Translations under genes and position numbers: made by a program
In this document: positions 47,101-54,784 of the stretch, one piece after another
Position numbering within the stretch: the first letter of the stretch is position 1
Layout: each line of letters starts with the position of its first letter
Assembly (NCBI RefSeq): GCF_024320785.1
Contig: NZ_JANDBC010000002.1
Coordinates: 248,001-312,000, forward strand
From: Gracilimonas sediminicola
GTDB lineage: Bacteria; Bacteroidota; Rhodothermia; Balneolales; Balneolaceae
Length of the DNA: 64,000 bases
Reading direction: 5' to 3'
The notes under the pieces: generated by a model
Database searches by the model: none
The model's input: the letters and a program-made list of their open reading frames with translations, nothing else
Told to the model about the DNA's origin: nothing

Positions 47101-50100
47101 GAAACACCGGGCCCTTTGAATATGACGGCTACTGCCGGAGCTTCATCCATTGCTCTTGACTGGAGTCCAAGTCCGGCCCCAAATATCGGCGGATATAATG
47201 TGTACCGATCAACATCTTCATTCTCAGATTCAACCGCTGCAACACGTTTGAATACATCGGTAATTGGTGATACCACCTTTACGGATTCAACCCCGGTTGA
47301 GAATACCACCTATTACTACCGTGCTGCAGCCTACGATACCGTAACAGGCGCCTTATCGCAGTTAAGTGATGAAGTAGTTGTACCATTCAAAATTAAGAGC
47401 CTTTATGCACTGTCTGCAACTGCCGGTGACGCCGGAAGTTCACTCACCATTTATGGAGCGAACCTCACCAACAGTTCTCTCGATGTACAGGTTGGCGGAC
47501 AAAGTGCCACCATTACCTCATCAGATTCAATTAAGATCTCCGTCACCATACCGGCTGTATCTCCGGGCACATATCAGGTTACGGTAGTCATAGACGGGAA
47601 TACTTTCCTTAATGCGCCGGATATGTACACCGTGTTGGAAGATACTCCGGGGGAAAGCGGCTTTTTCCAGGATCCTACAACCCTTGCTACCCTGTCGGGC
47701 ATACTTGAAGTGAAGATTGCCAATCTGGATAACGACCAGGATCTCGATATCCTAACCGCTTCGTACAATGAGAATTCATCTAACAATGTAGAGTACCTGG
47801 AAAACCTCGGTGGCCTGACTTTTTCCGCTCCTGAGGCCTTGGGAGAAACGGGTGACGCACGTGCTCGCAGCCTTACCTACGCTGATTTTGATGGGGACGG
47901 TATTTTAGATGTCGCCGCGGCATATAACAATGTGCTTGCCTGGTATCAAAATGATGGATCATTTAATTTCAGCAACGTTGACGGCTCGGTAATCGAGACC
48001 TTCCCGGTTATCTCTAACTATAACTCCCAGGACGTGATAGCTTTTGATGTCAACCTCGATGGGGATACAGATATCATTCATGTACATACCATTTCTGACG
48101 ATATCTCGTACTATGAGAATAACGGCACCGGTACTTTTGTGCTTCAGCAATTGATAGACGGCAATGCACCTCTGGCTAATGATGTAAAAGCCGCCGATTT
48201 TGATGGGGATGGGGATTTTGACCTTGTTGCCTCGATTGAAGCTTCAAATCAAATTGTGCAGTATGTTAACAACGCCGGCACCTTTGCTGCTGCTTCGGTA
48301 ATTAGCTCTTCAGTTGATAATCCACAAAACGTTATCACTGCCGATCTGGATAACGACGGTTTTATTGATGTGCTTTCAATTTCACAAACCGATTCTAAAG
48401 TGGCTTGGTACTCTAACAGTTCCGGTAACGGCACCTTTGGAGCTCAAAGTGTTATTTCCAGCGACCTGACTGATCCTTTTAATGCTACGGCTGCCGACTT
48501 AAACGGTGATGACCTCAAAGACGTCATCGTTTCTACCTTAAATGGTTACCTGGTTTGGTATAAAAACCTCGGGTCCGGCAGCTTTGATACTGCCGATACT
48601 CTGCTATCCGGTGCCGGAGAATTGCGATCTGTGGCTGCTGCAGACTTAACGGAAGCAGGTTTACTTGATTTAGTTGTTGGAGATTACACAGCTAATCAAT
48701 TGCTCTTATTGAAAAATGTGGACACCCCTCCTGCCCCTCCAACCGGCGTAACGGTTTCCGGAAATATTGGCTCGGCCTCATTAAGCTGGAATGCCAATAC
48801 TGAAACAGATCTCCTGGGCTATGATGTAGTTCGCAGTACCAATCCTGATGTTGATGGATTCACCTCGCTGCTCGGTACACCACAAACCGGAACTACCTAC
48901 GAAGATACCGGCCTGAATAACGGCGTAACCTATTACTATCGAGTAGTTGCTATCGATTCAAGTAACACCCGTGTCGCTTCAGATACCGTAAGCATCAAAG
49001 CTATATCTACCCAGATTTCCGGAATTTACCCTACTTCCGGTATTGAAGGAACTCAGGTTACCTTATCAGGTATTGGGTTTTCTAACGTATCCTCTGAAAA
49101 TCAGGTGCAGTTTAGCGGTACTAACGCTAATGTTATCAGCGCTGACTCTGCCTCAATTGTTGTAGAAGCCCCTGCTGGTTTATCCGGTTTTGTAAATGTT
49201 TCGGTAACAACCAATGGAATTGGATACACGTATCCTCAGAAGTATCTCTACCTCAATGAAAGTGAAGGAACCTTTGGTCTGTTCGAAACTCAAGGTGGGT
49301 TCTCAGGCAGAGGTAACATAGCTTCAGCTGATATTAACGGAGATGGTTTTGAAGATTTGATTGCCACCCGACCCGCAGACAATCTAATTTCATTACTTTT
49401 CTCTGATGGTGACAATCCTTTCAATAACGTACTAAGTTTGAATTATCCAGGATCGGTATCTCCGGGAATAATCCGGACGATGAATGTATATGGAAGTGAT
49501 TTCCCGGATCTTGTATTTACTTCTAATGTGAACAATGAGTTCAGAGTTTTGAAAAATAACGGAGGAAGTACTTCTACTACCGGATTCCTGGATGAAACTA
49601 CAGTTACCGTTAATCATACCGGCATTTCTGATATTTTCCCTGCAGATATGAACAACGACGGGTTTACCGATGTTGTCATTGCTTCTTCCGGAGATGGTAA
49701 AATCAGCTGGTACGAAAACCAAAGCTTCCAGTCAGCAGTCGCATTTGGCCCGGAGAACTCAGTGGTTGATAACAGCAATCTGATCAATTCTGTTTTTGCC
49801 GGAGACTTTAACGGTGACAACCTCACCGATATCGTTTCAGGTGAGAATGGCGGCCATGAAGTAGCTTATTATCAAAATAATGGAAACGGTTCATTTACCC
49901 GAACCGTAATCGGGTCCAACATCACCAATCCCGAAAAAGTAACAGCAGCCGATCTCGATAATGATGGCAATCTCGATGTGGTTTATGCTTCATCGGGAGA
50001 TAGCGAGGTTGGGGCGTTTATCAACAATGGAGACGGCACCTTCGGAAGTAAGTCGGTAATAGGCACCGGTATTACCCAGGCTGTTGATGTTTCGGTTGGT

Positions 50101-51822
50101 GATCTTAACGGAGATGGACTGACGGATATACTCGCAACCTCACCGGACGACGGTCAGGGAATGTGGTTCCAAAACAATGGAGGCAACTCCTTCTCTTCAG
50201 CAATAGTGCTTACCAGCGATTTCAATGGAGCCGTCAGCATCCATCCTTACGACATGGATGGAAACGGTAACCTTGATATTGCCATTCGAGGTCAGTTCAG
50301 TGGCACATTGGGAGTTAGCCAGAACTTCCTGATTACTCCTCTGAGTGTCAACGATTTCAACCCAAATGGAAATGTACTGTATGTAAATAATGGCATAGAA
50401 ATCGTTTTTGATACCGACATTAATACACTTAATAACTTCTCAACGGTATTTTCCGGTGCTGTAACCTTTATCAATGACGATGGCCAGACTATTACTCCGG
50501 GTGCTCTGAACGCAGAAGGTAACAGCCTGATTCTGGATAACAACAACTTCTACAGTCTGGACACTCTTACTGTCCGGATTTCATCACAAAACATGCAGGA
50601 TAACAGCGGCGGTCAGTATTTTGTTGATGTTGATGGAGACGGACAATTTACATCAGCTGATGACACCTATTCCTCCTCTGAATTTTACGTCACCATGATC
50701 GGTGATTTTAACAATGACTTTGCGGTTGATTTCGATGACCTGAATTCCTTCAGCAATGGCTGGAGAGATAATGACTTTGGATTTGAAACTGCTCCGCTTG
50801 ATTTCAGTGGTGGCTTAACCTTCCCGAATGCCCGTCTAAATACTGATAACGACTTCAACATCGAGGATATCGTCGCTTTTATTCGATTCTGGAACTTAAC
50901 TCAGGACAGAAACAAAGCTGCCAAAGCACAGCACATAGCTGCTCTGATTTCCGGAATGGATAACGGTTCTGTAAGAGATGCGGCTTCTGCTCTGCGCTCC
51001 GGAGCTAAGCAAGCACTAAATTCGGGAACTGAGATTACAGTCGGTAATGACAATACTATTCAGCCGGCTTCACAGCAAAAATCCGCACTGTCCATTTCTG
51101 ACACCCTGCAACATATCAGCTATACCAAAGTACAGCAGGCTCAGGAATACAGCAGTAACCCTGATGCTCCGCGTGAAGTCACCTACGCCTTTGCCCTCTC
51201 CCACCCCGACAGCGTGACTGCGCTTTCATTGGTGATCGATTACGATGAGGAGAAGCTCAGCGTTGCTGATATTACCGATCAGGAATTGTTCAACATGCAC
51301 AGCAGCAGCGCCAATGTATTCCTCTCCCATGTGGATAGCGTCAACGGGATTATTACGCTGAACGTGGCCAACTTCGGAGCCCTTTCACCGGTTCAGGAAA
51401 GAGAAATTGCAACCCTGACCTTCCACTCCCTTAACGATCAGGATGCGGAACTGATCATTGCCTCCGACCTGAGAGCGAAAGGAAAACCAGCTCAGCAGCA
51501 AATTGCCCGAAAAGCGGTTAAAGTTGTAGAAGAACTGCCGGAAAGTTTCACTATGTCACAAAACTATCCGAACCCGTTCAACCCAACAACAACCATTCAT
51601 TACGAATTAGCTGAGCAGGCAAAGGTAAGTATCACCGTGTTTGACATCCTTGGTCGAAAGGTGGAAACGCTGATCAACGAAAACGGCGTACGCCCGGGAT
51701 ACTACAAGCTGAACTGGGATGCCTCCCGGTATGCTTCGGGAATGTATATCTACGTCCTTAACGTGGAATCCGCTTCTGGTAAAGCCTACTCGCTATCGAA
51801 GAAAATGGTGCTGGTGAAGTAA
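41137..51822 (+). CDS. Giant T9SS-exported FG-GAP/IPT-TIG multidomain surface protein
   Basis: This 3561-residue protein is preceded by AGGAG six bases before the ATG at 41137; a second ATG at 41197 begins the signal peptide proper. Approximate layout: signal 21-44; MAM/lectin-like 89-242; IPT/TIG 244-327; FG-GAP block of seven 50-residue units 329-681; IPT 682-764; FG-GAP 765-1112; IPT 1114-1205; FG-GAP 1207-1581; OB-fold modules 1584-1990; Fn3 1991-2085; IPT 2086-2173; FG-GAP 2175-2528; Fn3 2529-2623; IPT 2625-2711; FG-GAP 2712-3068; Ig-like 3069-3186; dockerin-like Ca loops 3187-3260; cohesin-like 3346-3468; T9SS sorting domain 3469-3561 (YPNPFNPTT). FG-GAP units carry DGDGDxDxxxAS Ca-binding loops. 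A cell-surface adhesin or matrix role is inferred. Confidence 0.88.
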   Translation: MDSRKLTHSTFINRAVTRCIMKKGLLLFGIFTFGALTSPTAFAQDKEAVPQTISATTLSGNTDILLNSPVVPESPDRDLVAESEVFPTTDTVYTFSDGTLPKNFIAFTGGTMFGRETSTPWALEQSANTFEAGYSLKSGAIDSSQNSNMGMFVVIGDGGGTLQFKYRTSTEANFDYFYLEIFNTVVDSASGDTSWTDSPVYDLPAGQYYIDFWFSKDESVDDPNGIDAVFLDNIALTGLDATPVRISNVQPAAAAPFSEVSIYGSGFFNSSGHTVRFGDTEANILSKTENKIVVQVPNTSVGIQDLAVTNFFGGDTLASGFSVLNAVDASFGAQNIISTLADGAQDIYAADLDGDGDLDVVSASETDDTIAWYPNNGDGTFAAQSIISTLADGPQGVFVSDIDGDGDQDVLSASKADDKIAWYPNNGDGTFAPQIVISTLADGANNVYATDLDSDGDQDVISTSIFDNEIAWYQNNGDGTFTTQSIISTSVDGIISLNATDIDGDGDQDLISGSLNDGKTAWYPNNGDGTFASQIVIGTNDGNIRSVYSGDMDGDGDQDVINASGSDDEIFWYENDGNGNFVAFYVVSGLADGPNDIYAVDMDGDGDQDIVSSSLNDNKVAWYSNNGDGSFDIQTVISTQANLPSSILAVDLDNDGDQDALSASFTDNKIAWYENTGTEIVSYVTKVSKEAAAPGSSIQVYGSGFNSSSSVYIDGVQATVESSQSTKLTVTVPSMNTGIHDLIVQTDGDVAEYSGKFTVIKEQPAYFEFAESFDNGNSSSNISVSLDLDGDSDYDVLENYSLGGGVYELIPLINDGTGSFTYGTSIANTSIVEQTAGDFNGDGLEDLVYFTSLGTDSLIFLPSNGDGSFGTKIHLTGFTTSFFNYHMEAADVNSDGNLDLLGGNLGSGALSWFAGNGDGTFGTEQTIITGSSLIYDFTLSDLDLDGDLDIVTGQNGILNWFENDGTGSFTLVASLGSSSYRTIATSYVNQDAYPDIITATSSATYYLINNGNSTFGSQIAISSQSGNGITDELEVFDFDGDGDEDILGSNSSNLFWIEKTGTFDYSEIQPIRTPDGLRRKTDIRDFDNDGDLDIIGSPTSNGTLEFYRNIVPDLKITDVIPLGAAPGAEVEIFGNSFSKDLSELSISVNGVSANVLSSDGEASYAKKVVIEIPVTSAGPADLTINSGSRSTTVSNAFTVLKSEGAYFDGQNIIYNQPEQPYISVFGDLNGDGYKDVVTWSNTNDNLDWFENDQSGGFGSRTPIGSGTFVYNIVITDVDEDGDNDIVTLDGTNRSVRVYPNSGSGLFSTPYDLYDYPTQSGYTPTLKDFTMVDMDGDGLKDPVVSLYYTASSGFSPYYTKVLWHKNNGDGTAELPNDIFSFNSSSFSSTYISDFHITDFDGDGDQDALIAYDSGKGIRALINEGNNNFSNTGAENRYYYSNDLISDMKSVDLNKDGIKDIVFGRRYIGTSFSNNITVTQGTGSSNPPLTVLHESSGYPDEIEVLDFNGDGFYDILFSSLGGDEITLLITDGSSVTDTVNIATSATINGPRYIDAADMDNDGDLDVVSASSLDDKIAWYENEMPPVNLSTIAEARQTANGETVRVQGIITRKHQNVFKIQQNGAGLHLYATADFNAPLFNAGVQIGDLVEITGTVGEVNSMKELINISSVNVISAENPLPAPVDIVLSQVSDFEQYESVLVTVNNLSVNEAGQNFVNETDYDIFESGQLSPIRMTVGPDYTTEIAGQLIPDDFEFTGIIYQSSSNGTDGYALYPINNSDVRYYTPDNEFISIETAKNLTDSSFARVRGVVTSPNFQASANNTAFYVQDGDFGIVVFNDDIAVSGIAPGDSVEVEGELATFSGLREIVVGDVNNNISVLNSGNALPDPITITYNDFVNAGDPSTDLQNLQGRLVRINDLITDPGTWPSNASATNTNVSAETFGGNTIAIRLWAQTEVIGDTPPAYLDLVGILGSFNGAQIAPRFSSDIIPIETPGPLNMTATAGASSIALDWSPSPAPNIGGYNVYRSTSSFSDSTAATRLNTSVIGDTTFTDSTPVENTTYYYRAAAYDTVTGALSQLSDEVVVPFKIKSLYALSATAGDAGSSLTIYGANLTNSSLDVQVGGQSATITSSDSIKISVTIPAVSPGTYQVTVVIDGNTFLNAPDMYTVLEDTPGESGFFQDPTTLATLSGILEVKIANLDNDQDLDILTASYNENSSNNVEYLENLGGLTFSAPEALGETGDARARSLTYADFDGDGILDVAAAYNNVLAWYQNDGSFNFSNVDGSVIETFPVISNYNSQDVIAFDVNLDGDTDIIHVHTISDDISYYENNGTGTFVLQQLIDGNAPLANDVKAADFDGDGDFDLVASIEASNQIVQYVNNAGTFAAASVISSSVDNPQNVITADLDNDGFIDVLSISQTDSKVAWYSNSSGNGTFGAQSVISSDLTDPFNATAADLNGDDLKDVIVSTLNGYLVWYKNLGSGSFDTADTLLSGAGELRSVAAADLTEAGLLDLVVGDYTANQLLLLKNVDTPPAPPTGVTVSGNIGSASLSWNANTETDLLGYDVVRSTNPDVDGFTSLLGTPQTGTTYEDTGLNNGVTYYYRVVAIDSSNTRVASDTVSIKAISTQISGIYPTSGIEGTQVTLSGIGFSNVSSENQVQFSGTNANVISADSASIVVEAPAGLSGFVNVSVTTNGIGYTYPQKYLYLNESEGTFGLFETQGGFSGRGNIASADINGDGFEDLIATRPADNLISLLFSDGDNPFNNVLSLNYPGSVSPGIIRTMNVYGSDFPDLVFTSNVNNEFRVLKNNGGSTSTTGFLDETTVTVNHTGISDIFPADMNNDGFTDVVIASSGDGKISWYENQSFQSAVAFGPENSVVDNSNLINSVFAGDFNGDNLTDIVSGENGGHEVAYYQNNGNGSFTRTVIGSNITNPEKVTAADLDNDGNLDVVYASSGDSEVGAFINNGDGTFGSKSVIGTGITQAVDVSVGDLNGDGLTDILATSPDDGQGMWFQNNGGNSFSSAIVLTSDFNGAVSIHPYDMDGNGNLDIAIRGQFSGTLGVSQNFLITPLSVNDFNPNGNVLYVNNGIEIVFDTDINTLNNFSTVFSGAVTFINDDGQTITPGALNAEGNSLILDNNNFYSLDTLTVRISSQNMQDNSGGQYFVDVDGDGQFTSADDTYSSSEFYVTMIGDFNNDFAVDFDDLNSFSNGWRDNDFGFETAPLDFSGGLTFPNARLNTDNDFNIEDIVAFIRFWNLTQDRNKAAKAQHIAALISGMDNGSVRDAASALRSGAKQALNSGTEITVGNDNTIQPASQQKSALSISDTLQHISYTKVQQAQEYSSNPDAPREVTYAFALSHPDSVTALSLVIDYDEEKLSVADITDQELFNMHSSSANVFLSHVDSVNGIITLNVANFGALSPVQEREIATLTFHSLNDQDAELIIASDLRAKGKPAQQQIARKAVKVVEELPESFTMSQNYPNPFNPTTTIHYELAEQAKVSITVFDILGRKVETLINENGVRPGYYKLNWDASRYASGMYIYVLNVESASGKAYSLSKKMVLVK
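42118..43167 (+). repeat. Seven 150-bp tandem repeats within the giant gene
   Basis: The first FG-GAP block is made of seven in-frame units of exactly 50 codons, each ending near AWYxNNGDGT-F. Part of the third unit (from about 42409) and the fifth (from about 42709) match almost base for base over 39 bases with one mismatch, offset by 300. This indicates recent duplication or gene conversion. Confidence 0.8.
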
Positions 51823-51845
51823 GCTTAAAGCCCCTCGTATTCAAA

Positions 51846-51879
51846 ACTCCTTAGAAATCTTTCGGGAATTCTAAGGGGT
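51846..51879 (+). terminator. Rho-independent terminator of the surface-protein cluster
   Basis: An 11-bp stem (actccttagaa / ttctaaggggt, with one G-T pair) and a 12-base loop is followed by ttttcttttg. It lies 24 bases past the giant gene stop and ends the rightward transcription unit. Confidence 0.85.
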
Positions 51880-51973
51880 TTTTCTTTTGTCAGATATAAA
51901 ACTTCAGTCTCCGAATAAATAATGAGTGGAAAAGTAACCAACTCATATCCTAAGATTGGTAAAATGGATTTAT

Positions 51974-52022
51974 GAAAATCAAGGGAATCCGGTAATCCTG
52001 CAAATCATGGTTCAAAAAATGG
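51974..52022. repeat. Second copy of the dispersed repeat arm
   Basis: Sequence aaaatcaagggaatccggta and the following atcctgcaaatcatggttca match one arm of the palindrome at 13425-13548 (aatccnggtaatcct...aatcaaggttc). Here it is a single arm without the partner. Confidence 0.5.
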
Positions 52023-52128
52023 ATGAAATGTTATTCCCTTTCAAAAAGTTGATTTGATGTGTGCTTAATCGTACTCTCACTTTACTGAATTTCATTTTAT
52101 CCATCACTTCATCCTTCATCCATTCCCT

Positions 52129-53076
52129 ATGAGCTCCTGGACCCTAAAATCCATCCCTCCCCACGATTGGTTTCTCTGTCTCGATATCGAGTCTTACTTT
52201 GATCACGAACACGAACCTGAAAAAATATTTGAGGAAGGATTCACCCGTCCTATCCCCATTGGTGAAACCGATGCTATCGTAACGGTCTTTTTTAATGGCG
52301 ATCCGGAAAGCCCGGAATTTCACATTGAAACGCAAGAGTCATTGTCGAAAGAGGAAATTGCAGAAGCCAATAAGAGCCTGACTAAGATCTTCGGTACCGA
52401 TATGGATCTTCGTCCTCTTTATGATCAGGCTGAAAATGACCCGGTTCTCGGCGACAAACTTTCTAACCTGTACGGGTTAAAGCGCATGACCCGCGCCAAT
52501 TTGTTCGAGGATATCCTGTACCGGATTGTGCAAATGCAGATGAACCATAAACCCACGGCCAAGAAAATGATGTACAGGATCCGGGAGACTTATGGAACGG
52601 CCCTGATGCTTGGGAAGAAATCGCTGCCGGCCTGGCCCCGCCCCCACCAACTGATGAAAGCCGATCCTGCCAACATTCGGAAATTAGGCCCCACTCTTCG
52701 CAAGGGACAGTATCTGGTTGGCCTTGCAAACGATATTGTTGCCGGAGAAGTGGATATGGAGCACCTGAGCACCTGCGATCCACAAACCTGCTACGATGAA
52801 CTCACAAGTATTAAGGGAATTGGTCCCACCTCGGGGCAGGATTTAATGATGATGCGTGGACGCACCGATGCCGTTTTCCCATCCAACAAAAAAAGCGGTG
52901 AAGAAAAAGGATTGCGCCGCTGGATTATCTGGAGCTATGGAGAAGACCCGCATAACACTTCGGAAAAAAGATTTCAGGAACTCATACAAAACTGGAAAGG
53001 CTTTGAAGCCTCGGCCTTGGAGTTTTTGTACGCAAATTACATCCTCAAAGAAAAAGAGGAGCAAGCCAAAAAATAA
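52129..53076 (+). CDS. HhH-GPD superfamily protein (AlkA-like), active-site Asp not found
   Basis: This 315-residue protein matches the DNA-3-methyladenine glycosylase II (AlkA/HhH-GPD) group. A TBP-like N-terminal part lies at about 10-90. The glycosylase core holds RANLFEDILYRIVQMQMNHK (about 122-141), then the helix-hairpin-helix TSIKGIGPTSGQDLMMMRG (226-244). After it, where AlkA proteins have a PAGDLGLR or PDD-type motif with the catalytic Asp, the sequence is DAVFPSNKKSGEEKGLRRW (247-265). The nearest acidic residues are Glu258 and Glu259, not Asp. The protein may be inactive, use Glu, or be misaligned here. It is a single gene preceded by no recognisable promoter. Confidence 0.75.
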   Translation: MSSWTLKSIPPHDWFLCLDIESYFDHEHEPEKIFEEGFTRPIPIGETDAIVTVFFNGDPESPEFHIETQESLSKEEIAEANKSLTKIFGTDMDLRPLYDQAENDPVLGDKLSNLYGLKRMTRANLFEDILYRIVQMQMNHKPTAKKMMYRIRETYGTALMLGKKSLPAWPRPHQLMKADPANIRKLGPTLRKGQYLVGLANDIVAGEVDMEHLSTCDPQTCYDELTSIKGIGPTSGQDLMMMRGRTDAVFPSNKKSGEEKGLRRWIIWSYGEDPHNTSEKRFQELIQNWKGFEASALEFLYANYILKEKEEQAKK

Positions 53077-53133
53077 AAAGTCTATAAATGCTATCTTGTC
53101 GGTCAAAATTACTGAACACAGACCTGACAGATT

Positions 53134-54774
53134 ATGAAAAAGGCATTAATTGGCGCTCTTCTCCTATTTACCGTTCAATCCTTATACGGGTTCCAGGCAG
53201 AGCCAACCGTTTCCATCATCCCCAAACCTGTTTCAGTGGAATACGGAGACGGACTTTTTGAACTGGACAGACTTACCACCATTCATCTCTCCGAAGACAC
53301 CGAAGAAATGCATTTTCTGGGCGAGTATCTGGCTGATTTACTTTACTCGGCTACCTGGATGGATCATTCCATCTCTTTTGAGGAAACCCGAACCGATACG
53401 AATACGGCTGTTTTCCTGATCATCGATAAAGATAACCAAGTTGAACACCCGGAAGGTTACACGCTGTCGGTTACGGAAGATGAAGTCAGAATTTCAGCTC
53501 GGGAAACCGCTGGTCTTTTTTATGGCATACAGACTATTCGCCAGCTTTTTGATCCGGTTATAGAACATAAACTCCCTTCGCTGGCTCCTAACAATCAGGA
53601 GTGGACACTGCCGGTTGTTACCATTAAAGATTATCCCCGGTTTCAGTATAGAGGTATGCACCTGGATGTAGCCCGCCACTTCTTCCCCACCGATTTTGTA
53701 AAGAAATACATCGATCTGCTGGCCATGCATAAAATGAACCGTTTTCACTGGCACCTGACCGAGGACCAGGGCTGGCGGATCGAAATCAAGAAATATCCCA
53801 AGCTGACCGAAGTTGGGGCCTGGAGGGATTCAACCCTGATTGGCCGATACGGAACGGGTATTTATGATAATGTGCGATATGGTGGATTTTATACCCAGGA
53901 AGAAATCAGGGAAGTAGTTGCCTACGCTGAGAAACGAAATATCACCATTATCCCGGAGATAGAAATGCCGGGACATTCTTCAGCGGCATTAGCAGCTTAT
54001 CCTCAGTTTGGGTGTTTTGAAAAAGAATATCACGTGCAGCCTACATGGGGAATTTTTGAAGATATTTACTGCCCCAAAGAAGAAACATTTGAATTCCTGG
54101 AGTACGTATTAGCTGAAGTGATGGAGTTATTCCCGAGCACTTATATTCACATTGGCGGAGATGAAGCTCCCAAAAAACAATGGGAAGAAAGCCCGATTGC
54201 ACAGGAAGTAATAAAGCGGGAAGGCCTGAAAGACGAACATGAACTTCAGAGTTATTTCATCAGCCGTATTGAGAAGTTTTTAAATGAACACGGCCGGCAG
54301 ATTATTGGATGGGATGAAATACTGGAAGGTGGTTTAGCTCCCCGGGCCACCGTTATGAGCTGGCGGGGTGAAAAAGGCGGTATCGAAGCGGCTAAAATGA
54401 ATCACGATGTCATCATGACTCCCTGGGACTCCAACTATTATGATCATTACCAAGCCGAACCAGAAACAGAGCCCTTGGCCATTGGCGGATTTACTACCCT
54501 GAAGGATGTTTATTTCTATGAACCTATTCCTGAAGAACTCTCTGCTGAAGAAGCCAAGTATGTGTTAGGGGCACAGGGGAATGTATGGACGGAATACATG
54601 CATTCCGGAGACAAGGTAGAATACATGGCTTATCCAAGGGCTACTGCTTTATCAGAAGTGCTATGGACTCCCGTAGAAAATAAAAACTGGCTGGAATTCT
54701 GGTCGCGATTACAAACCCACTTTGAGCGGCTGGATATTTTGGAAGTTAATTATGCGCCGCATTACAAGAAGTAG
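53134..54774 (+). CDS. Beta-N-acetylhexosaminidase (GH20)
   Basis: This 546-residue exported enzyme has a signal peptide (1-19) and a GH20b N-terminal domain (about 25-165). The catalytic TIM barrel (about 170-500) has FQYRGMHLDVARHFFP, then FHWHLTEDQGWRIEIKKYP and the catalytic Asp-Glu pair HIGGDEAPKKQW (Asp343, Glu344). MSWRGEKGGIEAA and VLGAQGNVWTEYMH complete the active site pocket. It hydrolyses terminal N-acetylhexosamine from chitin, glycans or cell-wall fragments using substrate-assisted catalysis. No chitin-utilisation cluster is nearby. The start is the ATG at 53134. Confidence 0.95.
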   Translation: MKKALIGALLLFTVQSLYGFQAEPTVSIIPKPVSVEYGDGLFELDRLTTIHLSEDTEEMHFLGEYLADLLYSATWMDHSISFEETRTDTNTAVFLIIDKDNQVEHPEGYTLSVTEDEVRISARETAGLFYGIQTIRQLFDPVIEHKLPSLAPNNQEWTLPVVTIKDYPRFQYRGMHLDVARHFFPTDFVKKYIDLLAMHKMNRFHWHLTEDQGWRIEIKKYPKLTEVGAWRDSTLIGRYGTGIYDNVRYGGFYTQEEIREVVAYAEKRNITIIPEIEMPGHSSAALAAYPQFGCFEKEYHVQPTWGIFEDIYCPKEETFEFLEYVLAEVMELFPSTYIHIGGDEAPKKQWEESPIAQEVIKREGLKDEHELQSYFISRIEKFLNEHGRQIIGWDEILEGGLAPRATVMSWRGEKGGIEAAKMNHDVIMTPWDSNYYDHYQAEPETEPLAIGGFTTLKDVYFYEPIPEELSAEEAKYVLGAQGNVWTEYMHSGDKVEYMAYPRATALSEVLWTPVENKNWLEFWSRLQTHFERLDILEVNYAPHYKK

Positions 54775-54784
54775 CATATATAAC

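Larger units (their letters stand above)
51823..52128. other. 306-base region after the giant gene
   Basis: It contains the terminator at 51846-51879 and the single repeat arm at 51974-52022. The remainder is A/T-rich with no recognisable feature. Confidence 0.55.
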
